A DNA stretch of 16,552 bases from Leptolinea sp. UBA5366 (lineage in GTDB: Bacteria > Chloroflexota > Anaerolineae > Anaerolineales > Anaerolineaceae): positions 177,747 through 194,298 of the forward strand of contig DHPK01000010.1 of NCBI GenBank assembly GCA_002407845.1, given 5' to 3'. How positions within the stretch are numbered: position 1 is the first letter of the stretch; every line of letters starts with the position of its first letter. The position numbers were made by a program, and so were the translations under genes. The notes under the pieces are model-generated. The model searched no databases, was not told the DNA's origin, and worked only from the letters and a program-made list of their open reading frames with translations. This document shows, one piece after another, positions 1 to 7,079 of this stretch.

Positions 1-359
1 AATGGCAGGCAGCGGCTCGTTTCGGGGTTGGCTGACAAGAATTCCCGGGTGTAGCCGCTGTAAACGAAAACGGAAAGATCCGTTTCTGTGCGCAGCCGCT
101 GCAGCAGTAAAAAAAGAGCTTCGGCTTGAAGAAAAGGTTCACCGCCGCTGATCGTGATTCCGTCAACGAGCGGGGCAGCGTGCCTGATCATTTCAAAAAT
201 TGAATCGACCGAAGCCAGCTTGCCGCCGGACAGGGGCTGCAGACCGGGGTTGCAGCAGCCGGGGCAGCCGAGCGCGCACCCCTGCAGCCAGAGAACGCTG
301 CGCTTTCCGGGACCGTTCGCAATGCTTTGCGGCAGGAAATAATGCCAGCGCAGGTTCAT
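1..359 (-). CDS. Radical SAM single-cluster (activase-like) protein, 3' part beyond the window
   Basis: An open frame of 119 codons starts at ATG 359-357 and runs off the left edge without a stop, so only the N-terminal part is present. The radical SAM cluster motif CxxxCxxC is formed by C28, C32 and C35, with the Q-G before it and N-P after it typical of small NrdG/PflA-type activating enzymes. A GGEP motif (72-75), which contacts the SAM amino group, follows at the expected distance. Such proteins use a [4Fe-4S] cluster to cleave SAM and generate a 5'-deoxyadenosyl radical. The start overlaps the stop of the preceding DUF2997-like gene as ATGA, indicating translational coupling. No anaerobic ribonucleotide reductase or other glycyl-radical enzyme is visible, so a role tied to the Hsp70/DUF2997 operon is inferred rather than NrdG function. 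Family call is firm; substrate is unknown. Confidence 0.85.
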   Translation of the reverse strand, partial: MNLRWHYFLPQSIANGPGKRSVLWLQGCALGCPGCCNPGLQPLSGGKLASVDSIFEMIRHAAPLVDGITISGGEPFLQAEALFLLLQRLRTETDLSVFVYSGYTREFLSANPETSRCLP

Positions 360-577
360 GATTTGCCCATGGACTTTAACTTTAGTTCCCGCACCGGCGC
401 GGTAAGCGGCTTTTCGTAATATTCGGCAGTGAGATGCCTGTCTTCCAGCATGTTTCCCAGCAGCGCTTCCAATTCTGCGCTGATTTCCAGGCAGGTTTCG
501 CCGGGAACACCCCGGACGCTCAGATGCACTTTCCCTTTTGCGTCGATGGTTATTTCAAATTCTTCAACTGCTGCCAT
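356..577 (-). CDS. DUF2997-like small protein
   Basis: The frame encodes 73 residues from ATG 577-575. A TTG start at 613 would add 12 residues and overlap the Hsp70 gene by 32 bases; the ATG is preferred because it leaves a 4-base gap and places the family-like beginning (short polar lead, then FEITID) at the N-terminus. The pattern of a beta strand, G-K-V-H, a second strand, GVPGETCLEI, a helix, then LTAEYY matches what I recall of DUF2997 proteins, whose function is unknown. It has a single Cys in the GETCLE segment, no signal peptide and no membrane segment, so it is probably cytosolic. It lies between an Hsp70-type ATPase and a radical SAM protein, and the stop overlaps the latter's start. 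Family assignment comes from memory of the motif pattern and needs a profile search. Confidence 0.7.
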   Translation of the reverse strand: MAAVEEFEITIDAKGKVHLSVRGVPGETCLEISAELEALLGNMLEDRHLTAEYYEKPLTAPVRELKLKSMGKS

Positions 578-581
578 GTTT

Positions 582-2123
582 TCAGTCCAATCTGACAACC
601 GGAAATCGTTCAAAGATAACTTTTCCAGTCAGGATGTCATTTGCGGTTAACCATAACATTTTATGCTCATTAATCCCAAAGTCCAATTGAAATCTGGGCA
701 GCCCTTTTTCAGCTGCCGGAACCGCTTCAAGAAACAGAGGCGCCCCTTCATTCATCCAAAAGTGATTTTCACTGAAGCTTTCCTGCGGACTGCGGGGCAT
801 CAGGCGGACCGCTCCATTCTCATCGAAAAGCACCTCATAAGCATCTTCATGATGGGAAGGCGCGGCGCTGATTTCATAAATTGCCAAGCCGAACAGCGTT
901 TGACCCGAACGGGAAGCTTTCAGCTTGAGCGATTTGATCGCATTTTGGGTCGGATATCGTGTCCCGGGTTCAATGATCGGCTGAAAACGATATCCACCCT
1001 TAGGATCCCGCACCCGCACAGCGTATTGATGGCGAATAAAGTCGATAATGCCAAAACCATGTGAAAAAGCGGCAGCTCCAACTGCGACAGCTGTCAGCGG
1101 ATCGCCTGCCAGCATGAGCGCAGCAGTGCATTCTTGTTCCAAAGCAGTCTGCACGGCGGGGATCATGCTGCCGCCGCCGGTCGGAATAACCGCTCGGATT
1201 TCTGATGGGAAAATTCCCCGATCAAATGCCTGCCGCAGCGCGTCTTGAACGACTGCCCGAATTGATCCCGCGAGCTTGTTTTGGCTGAAAATCGATTCAA
1301 GTTCTTCTTTTGAATACTGGAGATTGAGCTTCTGGTTATTCGTGAGCGTGATTGACCGATCAGTTTCAGTTTGGGTTGACAAGTCAACTTTGATCTGCTC
1401 GCAGGCATCCAAAATAACGCGTCCGTCGGTTTGAACCAGCCGATCTGAAAAATCAAGCTGGTTGCGCCGCAGGACATCTTCCATGATCCAGCGATCCAGC
1501 GTCACTCCGCCGACTGCTAGCCCCGCTTTCCCAAGGACGTGAAAACGGTTTTCAGGCTCGGTTTCAAGCTTGACGACTGCTGCCTGCATCGTGCTGCCGC
1601 CAAAATCAAAATAGAGCGCAGCGTCCCCCGTCTGGAATTTCATGCCGTAACCGGCTGCTGCGGCCGTAACTTCGTCCAATATTCTGATGGATGGCTGACC
1701 CTCTCCGGAAAAGGACTGGATCAGCCAGTCGCGGAAATGGTCGAATGATTCAACCGGCACGGTGAAAACCAGCTCGTCAAATTCGCTGCCGCTGACTGAT
1801 TCTGCTTGCTGGACGAGCGTTCGCAGGAAGATTTCAGCGGCTTCACGCGCGTCAATTTTCTGCTGGCCGATTTGGATGCGATAGGGGCTTTTCAGGCTGA
1901 TATAGCGTTTCATCCAGCGAAAAGTCTGGTTTGATGCGGCGAATGGCGCGGCGGCTGCTTCATTGCCGATTCGTGTGCTGCCGCTGTCAAAATGAATCAG
2001 CGATGGGATCTGTAAGGTGTTCGGTACACAAAAATCCGGCAACTTTAAAGCTCGGGCAGCCTCTTCTTGCCAGATTGCCAGTACCGTATTTGTGTTTCCA
2101 AAATCAATCGCAAGCGTTTTCAT
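582..2123 (-). CDS. Hsp70-family ATPase (DnaK-like, not DnaK itself)
   Basis: The 513-residue protein has all nucleotide-binding elements of the Hsp70/actin fold. They are phosphate-1 loop IDFGNTNT (6-13), a KR pair (72-73) equivalent to the phosphotransfer Lys region, LDEVTAAAAGYG (149-160, compare DnaK INEPTAAALAYG), phosphate-2 FDFGGSTM (172-179), a GG turn (205-206), CEQIKVDLS (241-249) and the adenosine motif IPTGGGSMIPAV (313-324). Residues about 360-513 are beta-rich and poorly conserved, where DnaK has its substrate domain; the DnaK-type helical lid is not evident. It is shorter than DnaK (about 610-640). ATG 2123 is chosen because the protein then begins MKTLAIDFG; a GGGAG lies 11 bases upstream. 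An ATG at 2141 would add six residues. No dnaJ or grpE is adjacent; the co-directional partners are the DUF2997-like and radical SAM genes, suggesting a dedicated chaperone or ATPase role. Confidence 0.93.
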   Translation of the reverse strand: MKTLAIDFGNTNTVLAIWQEEAARALKLPDFCVPNTLQIPSLIHFDSGSTRIGNEAAAAPFAASNQTFRWMKRYISLKSPYRIQIGQQKIDAREAAEIFLRTLVQQAESVSGSEFDELVFTVPVESFDHFRDWLIQSFSGEGQPSIRILDEVTAAAAGYGMKFQTGDAALYFDFGGSTMQAAVVKLETEPENRFHVLGKAGLAVGGVTLDRWIMEDVLRRNQLDFSDRLVQTDGRVILDACEQIKVDLSTQTETDRSITLTNNQKLNLQYSKEELESIFSQNKLAGSIRAVVQDALRQAFDRGIFPSEIRAVIPTGGGSMIPAVQTALEQECTAALMLAGDPLTAVAVGAAAFSHGFGIIDFIRHQYAVRVRDPKGGYRFQPIIEPGTRYPTQNAIKSLKLKASRSGQTLFGLAIYEISAAPSHHEDAYEVLFDENGAVRLMPRSPQESFSENHFWMNEGAPLFLEAVPAAEKGLPRFQLDFGINEHKMLWLTANDILTGKVIFERFPVVRLD

Positions 2124-2253
2124 TATTCCGGTTGCTCCCATTCGCTGGAGTTCAGCGATAATGCCTTGCTAATGATAAAATAGATCATGAATAATCAGAA
2201 GCAGATGCGAAGCAATGATTATTACAAATGCGATTCTCGAAAGGAAACCTGCC
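2124..2253. promoter_or_regulatory. Divergent promoter region between hsp70-like gene and galK
   Basis: This AT-rich spacer must supply both promoters. On the plus strand TTGCTA (2166-2171) and AATAAT (2190-2195) are 18 bases apart and could serve galK. On the minus strand TATCAT (2177-2172) preceded by TTCTGA with a 17-base spacer could serve the Hsp70-like operon. The -35 matches are weak, and neither site is proven. The two candidates overlap, so the two transcripts might compete. Confidence 0.3.
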
Positions 2254-3393
2254 ATGCTGGAAAAAACCATCCAAGCTTTTGAAGCTTATTACGGAACGCG
2301 TCCTGATTTTGTTGTCCGAGCGCCCGGCAGAGTCAATTTAATTGGCGAGCACACAGATTACAACGAAGGGTTCGTTTTTCCGATGGCAATTCGTTATGCT
2401 CAATGGCTTGGTTTGAAGCGAAATGATCAGGGAAAAGTCAATCTTTATTCAGCCGATATCAAGAAACAGGGTTCTTTTTCGATCAGCGATTTTTCTGAGA
2501 AGCTGCCGGGCTGGATCCGTTATCCACAGGGGATTGCCTGGGCGCTGCATGAAGAAGGGTATCCGACGTCCGGCTGGGACGGGTTGCTGCTCGGTGATCT
2601 GCCGATTGGCGCTGGGCTTTCTTCTTCCGGGGCGCTTGATCTGGTGATGACACAAGGATTTGCACTCACCTCCGGTTTTGAATGGGACGGCAAGAAAATG
2701 GCGCAGATCTCGAAGAAATCGGACAATCAATGGGTGACAATCAATAACGGGATTATGGATCAGATGGTGATCGCAATTGCCGAAAAAGGCAAAGCGATGC
2801 TGCTCGATTGCCGAACGCTTCAAACAGAAAACCATTCCCTGCCGACTGAGACAGTGATCATTGTGATGGACACGATGGCGAAACATTCGCTGGTTTCTTC
2901 CGGATACAATGACCGGTTTCGAGAATCTATGGAAGGCGCAAAGGCATTAGGAAAACGTTCGCTGCGCGACGTGACGCTCGAAGAATTTCATGAGCGCGAG
3001 GGTGAATTGGATGAAGTTATCCGCCGGCGCGTGCGCCATATCCTGAGCGAAAATTATCGAACGCTCGAGAGCGCTAAATGCATGGAAGAAAACGACCCCG
3101 AACGGCTGGGACAGCTGATGAATGCCAGCCATGACAGCCTGCGCGATGACTATGAAGTCTCATGCGAAGAGCTTGACATCATGACGGAAGAAGCCCAGAA
3201 ACAGCCTGGCTGTTACGGCGCACGCATGACCGGCGGCGGGTTCGGCGGCAGTGCGATAGCGCTGGTCAGGGAAGATCAGGCAGATTCGTTCATGCGCAGC
3301 ATGGCTCGCATCTATCACGATCGAACCGGCATTAAAGCGGGAATTTTCGCCACCGGCGCAGAAAAAGGAACTTCAGTCGAATATCGGAAATAA
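2254..3393 (+). CDS. galK: Galactokinase (GHMP kinase family)
   Basis: It phosphorylates alpha-D-galactose at C1 with ATP, the first committed step of the Leloir pathway, in the cytosol. The 379-residue length matches the family (E. coli 382). The galactokinase signature GRVNLIGEHTDYNEG is at 25-39 (R26, E32, H33, D35 retained). The ATP-binding GHMP motif LPIGAGLSSSGAL is at 116-128, the catalytic aspartate is in GIMDQ (D169), a conserved YN is at 218-219, and the C-terminal GHMP motif TGGGFGGSA is at 326-334. ATG 2254 is preferred over ATG 2215 because AAAGGAAA lies just upstream and the protein then starts at the usual place. Some normally conserved positions differ: NNGIMDQ for NCGIMDQ, and RFRESME where RRxECE is usual. 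It faces the SGNH gene convergently with only 3 bases between stops. A related sugar kinase specificity cannot be excluded. Confidence 0.9.
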   Translation: MLEKTIQAFEAYYGTRPDFVVRAPGRVNLIGEHTDYNEGFVFPMAIRYAQWLGLKRNDQGKVNLYSADIKKQGSFSISDFSEKLPGWIRYPQGIAWALHEEGYPTSGWDGLLLGDLPIGAGLSSSGALDLVMTQGFALTSGFEWDGKKMAQISKKSDNQWVTINNGIMDQMVIAIAEKGKAMLLDCRTLQTENHSLPTETVIIVMDTMAKHSLVSSGYNDRFRESMEGAKALGKRSLRDVTLEEFHEREGELDEVIRRRVRHILSENYRTLESAKCMEENDPERLGQLMNASHDSLRDDYEVSCEELDIMTEEAQKQPGCYGARMTGGGFGGSAIALVREDQADSFMRSMARIYHDRTGIKAGIFATGAEKGTSVEYRK

Positions 3394-3396
3394 GTG

Positions 3397-4425
3397 TCAG
3401 GGATTCAGCAGCTGCCAGACGCGGTCGAGCGCTTGAAGTCCTGTCAGGTTTCGGACAGTCCAGCCATAGGATTTGAGATCAGCGCCGCTGAAATCGCATA
3501 AACTGTCATTGCTGAAAGAAGGATGGACGTCATTCGGACGCAGCCCGTGGTTTGGAAGCGGCGCCATTGCTGCCCATAAATTCCAGAGAGGCACTTCAAA
3601 ATCAAGCGAAATTTGGGCGATGATCTCATTAAAGCTGTCATCGCCTTCAAGGTTATCGGCTTTGGTAACCAGGATCGGGACGACATAGCGATCCAGTGAT
3701 TTTTGGACGAGCGACCGCATGTGCAGCTCAAAATCTTCTTTTTTCAGGTAAACATCATTGGTGCCGAGCGAGATGAATGCGATCGACGGCTCCCACAGCC
3801 GGTATTCACAGGATGTCGGCGATTCGTAAGGCCAGCAGACTTCATCTTCATAGGTGTGATAAGTGTCCAGCCCCATGGCGGTGATTCCGTTGATCGCTGC
3901 CCGTGAATCTCGGGAGAAAGACCACTTGAAATTCTGAATGGCAGGCTCCAAACTGGCATACTCTCCGATAACATAGCCCAGCTCTCCAAAGTCAAAACAC
4001 GACAGGAATGAAGGCATGACGCTGTTGCTGTCGCCTACCTTGCTGAACCTGCCGGGGTTGCGGTTGTTTTCTTTGCCGAGCAGGTAGATATCGATCATTT
4101 TCTGGCTGACCGTTTCCGGCAGGACAGGCCAGTTTTTCCAGTTGGAAGCTTTGACCACTGTCGGCTGAATGCCAAATTCCTCGGCGGCGATTGGTGTCGG
4201 CGGCATTGTTGGTTCCGGAGTTGAAGAAGGTTCTGTCAATATTTCTGGCGTGTTTTCCGTCGCGAGCGCCGTCGGTTGAACCAGGTCGGTGGTCTGCATA
4301 GCGCGCACCTGCCGTTTGTCCGCCAGCAGGACAGAGACAATCAGCATGATTAATACAGCCCCAAGCAAGACTGCCAAGGCGCTGAGCAAATTGATTTTTA
4401 ACTTCGAACCAGATTTCTTTTTCAT
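3397..4425 (-). CDS. Membrane-anchored SGNH/GDSL-like hydrolase
   Basis: The 342-residue protein has a positively charged N-terminus (KKKSGSKLK), one transmembrane segment at about 11-35, and a Thr/Pro/Glu-rich linker at about 44-85. A globular domain follows, most likely outside the membrane. Catalytic blocks of the SGNH superfamily are visible: GDSNS with nucleophile S133, GTND with N223, and NDVH with D299 and H301. The oxyanion Gly of block II is not obvious. SGNH enzymes are esterases or acyl-transfer enzymes acting on lipids, polysaccharide acetyl groups or similar substrates; the substrate cannot be told here. The start overlaps the stop of the DUF212 gene as TGATG, so it is the last gene of the xseA-xseB-DUF212 unit. 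The sequence around NRNPGRFSKVGDSNS resembles proteins I associate with Anaerolineae. Confidence 0.8.
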   Translation of the reverse strand: MKKKSGSKLKINLLSALAVLLGAVLIMLIVSVLLADKRQVRAMQTTDLVQPTALATENTPEILTEPSSTPEPTMPPTPIAAEEFGIQPTVVKASNWKNWPVLPETVSQKMIDIYLLGKENNRNPGRFSKVGDSNSVMPSFLSCFDFGELGYVIGEYASLEPAIQNFKWSFSRDSRAAINGITAMGLDTYHTYEDEVCWPYESPTSCEYRLWEPSIAFISLGTNDVYLKKEDFELHMRSLVQKSLDRYVVPILVTKADNLEGDDSFNEIIAQISLDFEVPLWNLWAAMAPLPNHGLRPNDVHPSFSNDSLCDFSGADLKSYGWTVRNLTGLQALDRVWQLLNP

Positions 4426-4871
4426 CAGTACAAAAGACTGGTCGCGATCGCAGTCACGGCACCGAGCAGTACGCCGGCATAAACCTGGCGCGGAGTGTGG
4501 CCGATGACTTCTTTCAGCAGCTGATCGTTAATCGGCTGCCCGCTGAAAACGTCCCTGATCAGCTGGTTGATTTTTTGAGCGTGCAATCCGGATTGCCAGC
4601 GCACATTCGCCGCGTCATAGGTGACAATCAGCATCATCCCGAAAGCAACTGCAAAAGCAGCGCTGTCAAATCCATCCCAAAGACCAATTGACAGGGCGAT
4701 TGCCGTGATCATGGACGAGTGGGAACTGGGCATTCCGCCGCTTTGAATGATCAGCAGCCAGTCCCATTCATGTTCGCTGAAGAAACTTGCTACCGGTTTG
4801 AGCAGCTGGGCAAGCAGCAGCGCGAGCAATCCGGAGACGACTGCTCTGTTTCCTAAAAATTCAAAAAACAT
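4425..4871 (-). CDS. Divergent PAP2 family protein (DUF212, YuiD-like)
   Basis: The 148-residue protein shows the DUF212 hallmarks: GGMPSSHSS at 45-53, YDAANVR at 85-91, GLHAQKIN at 95-102 and LKEVIGHTP at 119-127. Hydrophobic segments at about 11-29, 54-84 and 130-147 make it an integral membrane protein. The family is distantly related to PAP2/VanZ-type acid phosphatases, with the SSH of the first motif and the later GHTP as candidate active-site residues; the physiological substrate is not established. The length is normal. The start overlaps xseB by 11 bases and the stop overlaps the SGNH gene by one base, so all are probably translated from one message. Confidence 0.9.
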   Translation of the reverse strand: MFFEFLGNRAVVSGLLALLLAQLLKPVASFFSEHEWDWLLIIQSGGMPSSHSSMITAIALSIGLWDGFDSAAFAVAFGMMLIVTYDAANVRWQSGLHAQKINQLIRDVFSGQPINDQLLKEVIGHTPRQVYAGVLLGAVTAIATSLLY

Positions 4872-5094
4872 CGCTGTCCGGCTCCTGCTGTTCAGTTTGT
4901 GGCTGGCTGACCTGTTGAATTTTCAATTCGGCCTGTTCAAGCAGACCTGCGCAATATTGGGATAGTTGCACGCCCTTTTCATATAATGCCAGCGCCTGTT
5001 CAAGCTCAACAGAATCGCTTTCCAACTGTTCGACGATTTTTTGAAGCTGATCAAAAGCTTCCCTAAAAGTTAAGGTTTCGTTTTTTACTTCCAT
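4861..5094 (-). CDS. xseB: Exodeoxyribonuclease VII small subunit
   Basis: A 77-residue protein of typical XseB size with the family pattern LTFREAFDQLQKIVEQLES, then a second helix containing LEQALALYEKGVQL and a third with CAGLLEQAE. XseB forms a helical complex with XseA, which degrades single-stranded DNA to short oligonucleotides. ATG 5094 is chosen; a TTG at 5100 would add two residues. The acidic, Gln-rich C-terminal tail is normal for the family. It follows xseA by 14 bases and overlaps the DUF212 start by 11 bases. Confidence 0.95.
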   Translation of the reverse strand: MEVKNETLTFREAFDQLQKIVEQLESDSVELEQALALYEKGVQLSQYCAGLLEQAELKIQQVSQPQTEQQEPDSDVF

Positions 5095-5108
5095 GTTCAA
5101 TCCATTTA

Positions 5109-6314
5109 TTATAGAATTTTAGCTGATTTGCTGCCATCGTGGAATCGAATGTTGATCTGACTTTCAGCTGCCAGTTCGGCAGCAGAGACGACCGGTTTCC
5201 CCTGATCGTCCTGAACAAGCGCATAACCGCGCTGTAAAACTGCCAACGGGTTTGCCGTTTCCAGCCGCTGACGCCAGGCTTGCAGCTCAGTTTTCTGACC
5301 TTGCAGCGCGCGTTCAGCCCAAAGACGCATCCGGATATTGATCTGATCGATCAGCTTGTTCTCTTGTTCAATCCGGTTCATCGGAGCTGCGATTGACAGC
5401 CTGTGCCGGACTGATTGCAGCAGGTCTGCATTTTTTCTCCGTTTGCTCTCGATTGCGCCATTCATTTTCTGTGCCAAATTATCGACTGTCTGCATCAGTT
5501 CATAGCGATCCGGTGTGGCAGCGACGGCTGCTCCAGTGGGGGTCGGCGCGCGATAATCAGCAGCAAAATCGACCAGAGTGAAATCCGTTTCGTGTCCGAT
5601 CCCGCTGATGACGGGAATCGGGCTGGCAGCGATCTGCCGGGTCAAAGCTTCATCATTAAAAGCCCAGAGGTCTTCAAGCGACCCGCCGCCGCGTCCGATC
5701 AGAATCACATCCGGTTTCAGCCTGACCAGGCGTTGAAATGCGCGCGTCAATTCGGCGGGGGCTTCACTGCCCTGCACAGCGGCAGGAGCGAGCCAGATTT
5801 CTGCCATCGTCCAGCGTTTGCGGATGGTGTTGAGCATGTCCTGCAGCGCGGCTCCGCTTGCCGAGGTCACGATGCCGATTTTTTCTGGCAGCGCCGGCAG
5901 CGGTTTTTTTCGGCTTGGATCAAAAAGCCCCTCGCGTTCAAGTTTCTCTTTTAGCCTGAGGAAATCTTCAAATAATTTGCCTCGCCCGACTGGATAAAGG
6001 GCATCGGCATAAAGCTGATAAGCGCCGTCGCGTTCATAAACGCCGATCCGTCCGTGGGCAATCACTGCCGCGCCGTTCTCGAACAGATCATTGAAGACAG
6101 CTGCACTGGTTCGCCACATAACGCATTTCAAGCTGGATTTGTCATCTTTCAATGTGAAATATATGTGTCCAGACGCAGGGCGGGAGAGGTTTGAAATCTC
6201 GCCCCTGACGGACAAGTCCTCAAGAATCGGATCTCTTTCCAACAGTGCTTTCACCTGCAGATTAACATCCGAAACGCTGATTGCGAATTGGTCGATTGAA
6301 AAACGTTCTTGCAT
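5109..6314 (-). CDS. xseA: Exodeoxyribonuclease VII large subunit
   Basis: The 401-residue protein has the N-terminal OB-fold nucleic-acid-binding domain (about 10-110, with VRGEISNLSRPASGHIYFTLKD). The exonuclease VII large-subunit domain follows, with GIVTSASGAALQDM, GRGGGSLEDLWAFNDE and GIGHETDFTLVDFAADYRA. A long charged helical region then precedes a C-terminal segment containing NPLAVLQRGYALV, which is characteristic. It degrades single-stranded DNA bidirectionally together with XseB in repair. ATG 6314 is preferred over GTG 6335; neither has a Shine-Dalgarno site, and an extended -10 hexamer sits directly in front of the ATG. E. coli XseA is longer (about 456), but about 400 residues is common elsewhere. 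Confidence 0.96.
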   Translation of the reverse strand: MQERFSIDQFAISVSDVNLQVKALLERDPILEDLSVRGEISNLSRPASGHIYFTLKDDKSSLKCVMWRTSAAVFNDLFENGAAVIAHGRIGVYERDGAYQLYADALYPVGRGKLFEDFLRLKEKLEREGLFDPSRKKPLPALPEKIGIVTSASGAALQDMLNTIRKRWTMAEIWLAPAAVQGSEAPAELTRAFQRLVRLKPDVILIGRGGGSLEDLWAFNDEALTRQIAASPIPVISGIGHETDFTLVDFAADYRAPTPTGAAVAATPDRYELMQTVDNLAQKMNGAIESKRRKNADLLQSVRHRLSIAAPMNRIEQENKLIDQINIRMRLWAERALQGQKTELQAWRQRLETANPLAVLQRGYALVQDDQGKPVVSAAELAAESQINIRFHDGSKSAKIL

Positions 6315-6321
6315 GCGAAAA

Positions 6322-6330
6322 AGTATATCA
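6322..6330 (-). promoter_or_regulatory. Extended -10 promoter element for xseA
   Basis: On the minus strand the sequence TGATATACT is an extended -10 (TGn plus TATACT, one mismatch to TATAAT). The hexamer ends seven bases before the xseA ATG at 6314, so transcription would start at or within a base or two of the start codon. No good -35 is visible, as is usual for extended -10 promoters. Inferred only from sequence. Confidence 0.45.
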
Positions 6331-6531
6331 CGCACAAAAACCGCAGGCAGATCAGCAGAGATAGCTGAGTTTAAAATTTTATAAAGTGGGGAAATATGAG
6401 ATTTTTATTATCAGAATTTCTGAATTATTCTGTTTTTTGGACTAAAAGAAACCTGTTGCTGAATATTAATGGTTTTGAAATTGACCTTTCTAAAAGAAGA
6501 GGGATTTGTTGCTGGGATGTTAGCTGAAGAA

Positions 6532-6996
6532 TCAGCCTTTTGCCCGGCAGGATTCGGCAGCAGCTACTGCCAGCGCATCGCAGCGGTTGTTATAGGGGTT
6601 ATCCGCATGTCCCTTCACCCATACGAAGCGCACCTGATGACGGTTGAGCTGGTGTAACAACTCCTCCAGCAGGTCAACATTTTTGGCGGGTTCACTCTTG
6701 TTTCGCATCCAGCCATTGGCTTTCCAGCGCGTCAGCCAGCCTTTTTCCACCATATCCACCACATATTTCGAATCTGAATAGAGCGTCACGCTGCAGGGAC
6801 GGTTCAGCGTTTTTAGCCCGACGATGACCCCTGTCAGTTCCATGCGATTGTTGGTGGTCAAACGTTCGCAGCCTGACAGTTCTTTTTCTTTTTCCCCATA
6901 TTTCAGAACAACACCATAACCGCCGGGTCCTGGGTTTCCGAGACACGCGCCGTCAGTATAGATGATTACTTCGTTTTTTCTGTCTGTCATATGCAT
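6532..6996 (-). CDS. rnhA: Ribonuclease HI
   Basis: It cleaves the RNA strand of RNA-DNA hybrids (primers, R-loops) with two metal ions. The 154-residue length is standard (E. coli 155). Catalytic residues are all present: D15 in YTDGACLGNPGPGGYG, E53 in NNRMEL, D75 in YSDSKY and D140 in RCDALA, with H130 in VKGHA corresponding to E. coli H124. The basic handle region is present as GWLTRWKANGWMRNKSEP. ATG 6996 and ATG 6990 (start of MTDRKNEV) are both possible; neither has a strong ribosome site. A minus-strand TATGAT at 7044-7039 is a candidate -10. It is separated from xseA by about 217 bases of AT-rich sequence without a gene or a clear terminator, so it is probably a separate transcript. 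Confidence 0.97.
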   Translation of the reverse strand: MHMTDRKNEVIIYTDGACLGNPGPGGYGVVLKYGEKEKELSGCERLTTNNRMELTGVIVGLKTLNRPCSVTLYSDSKYVVDMVEKGWLTRWKANGWMRNKSEPAKNVDLLEELLHQLNRHQVRFVWVKGHADNPYNNRCDALAVAAAESCRAKG

Positions 6997-7067
6997 TCAA
7001 TAAGATTCTTTCTTCATGAATCTCTCGTTCAACCGCTGATCATAGTGGCTGAAACCTTTTTTCCGAT

Positions 7068-7073
7068 TAAAAT
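7068..7073 (+). promoter_or_regulatory. Candidate -10 element for the nitroreductase gene
   Basis: TAAAAT differs from TATAAT at one position and ends six bases before the ATG at 7080, so the mRNA would be nearly leaderless. There is no clear -35 at 16-18 bases and no usable Shine-Dalgarno site; the only G-A-G is about two bases from the ATG. Weak evidence. Confidence 0.25.
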
Positions 7074-7079
7074 AGAGCC

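Noticed and set aside
5415..5954. 179-codon plus-strand open frame antisense to xseA
   Set aside because: It lies wholly inside the strongly supported xseA gene, and its translation has no recognisable motif or ribosome site.
6411..6424. Inverted repeat TCAGAA-T-TTCTGA between xseA and rnhA, considered as an rnhA terminator
   Set aside because: The stem is only 6 bp, AT-rich, and lacks a T-run on the minus strand.
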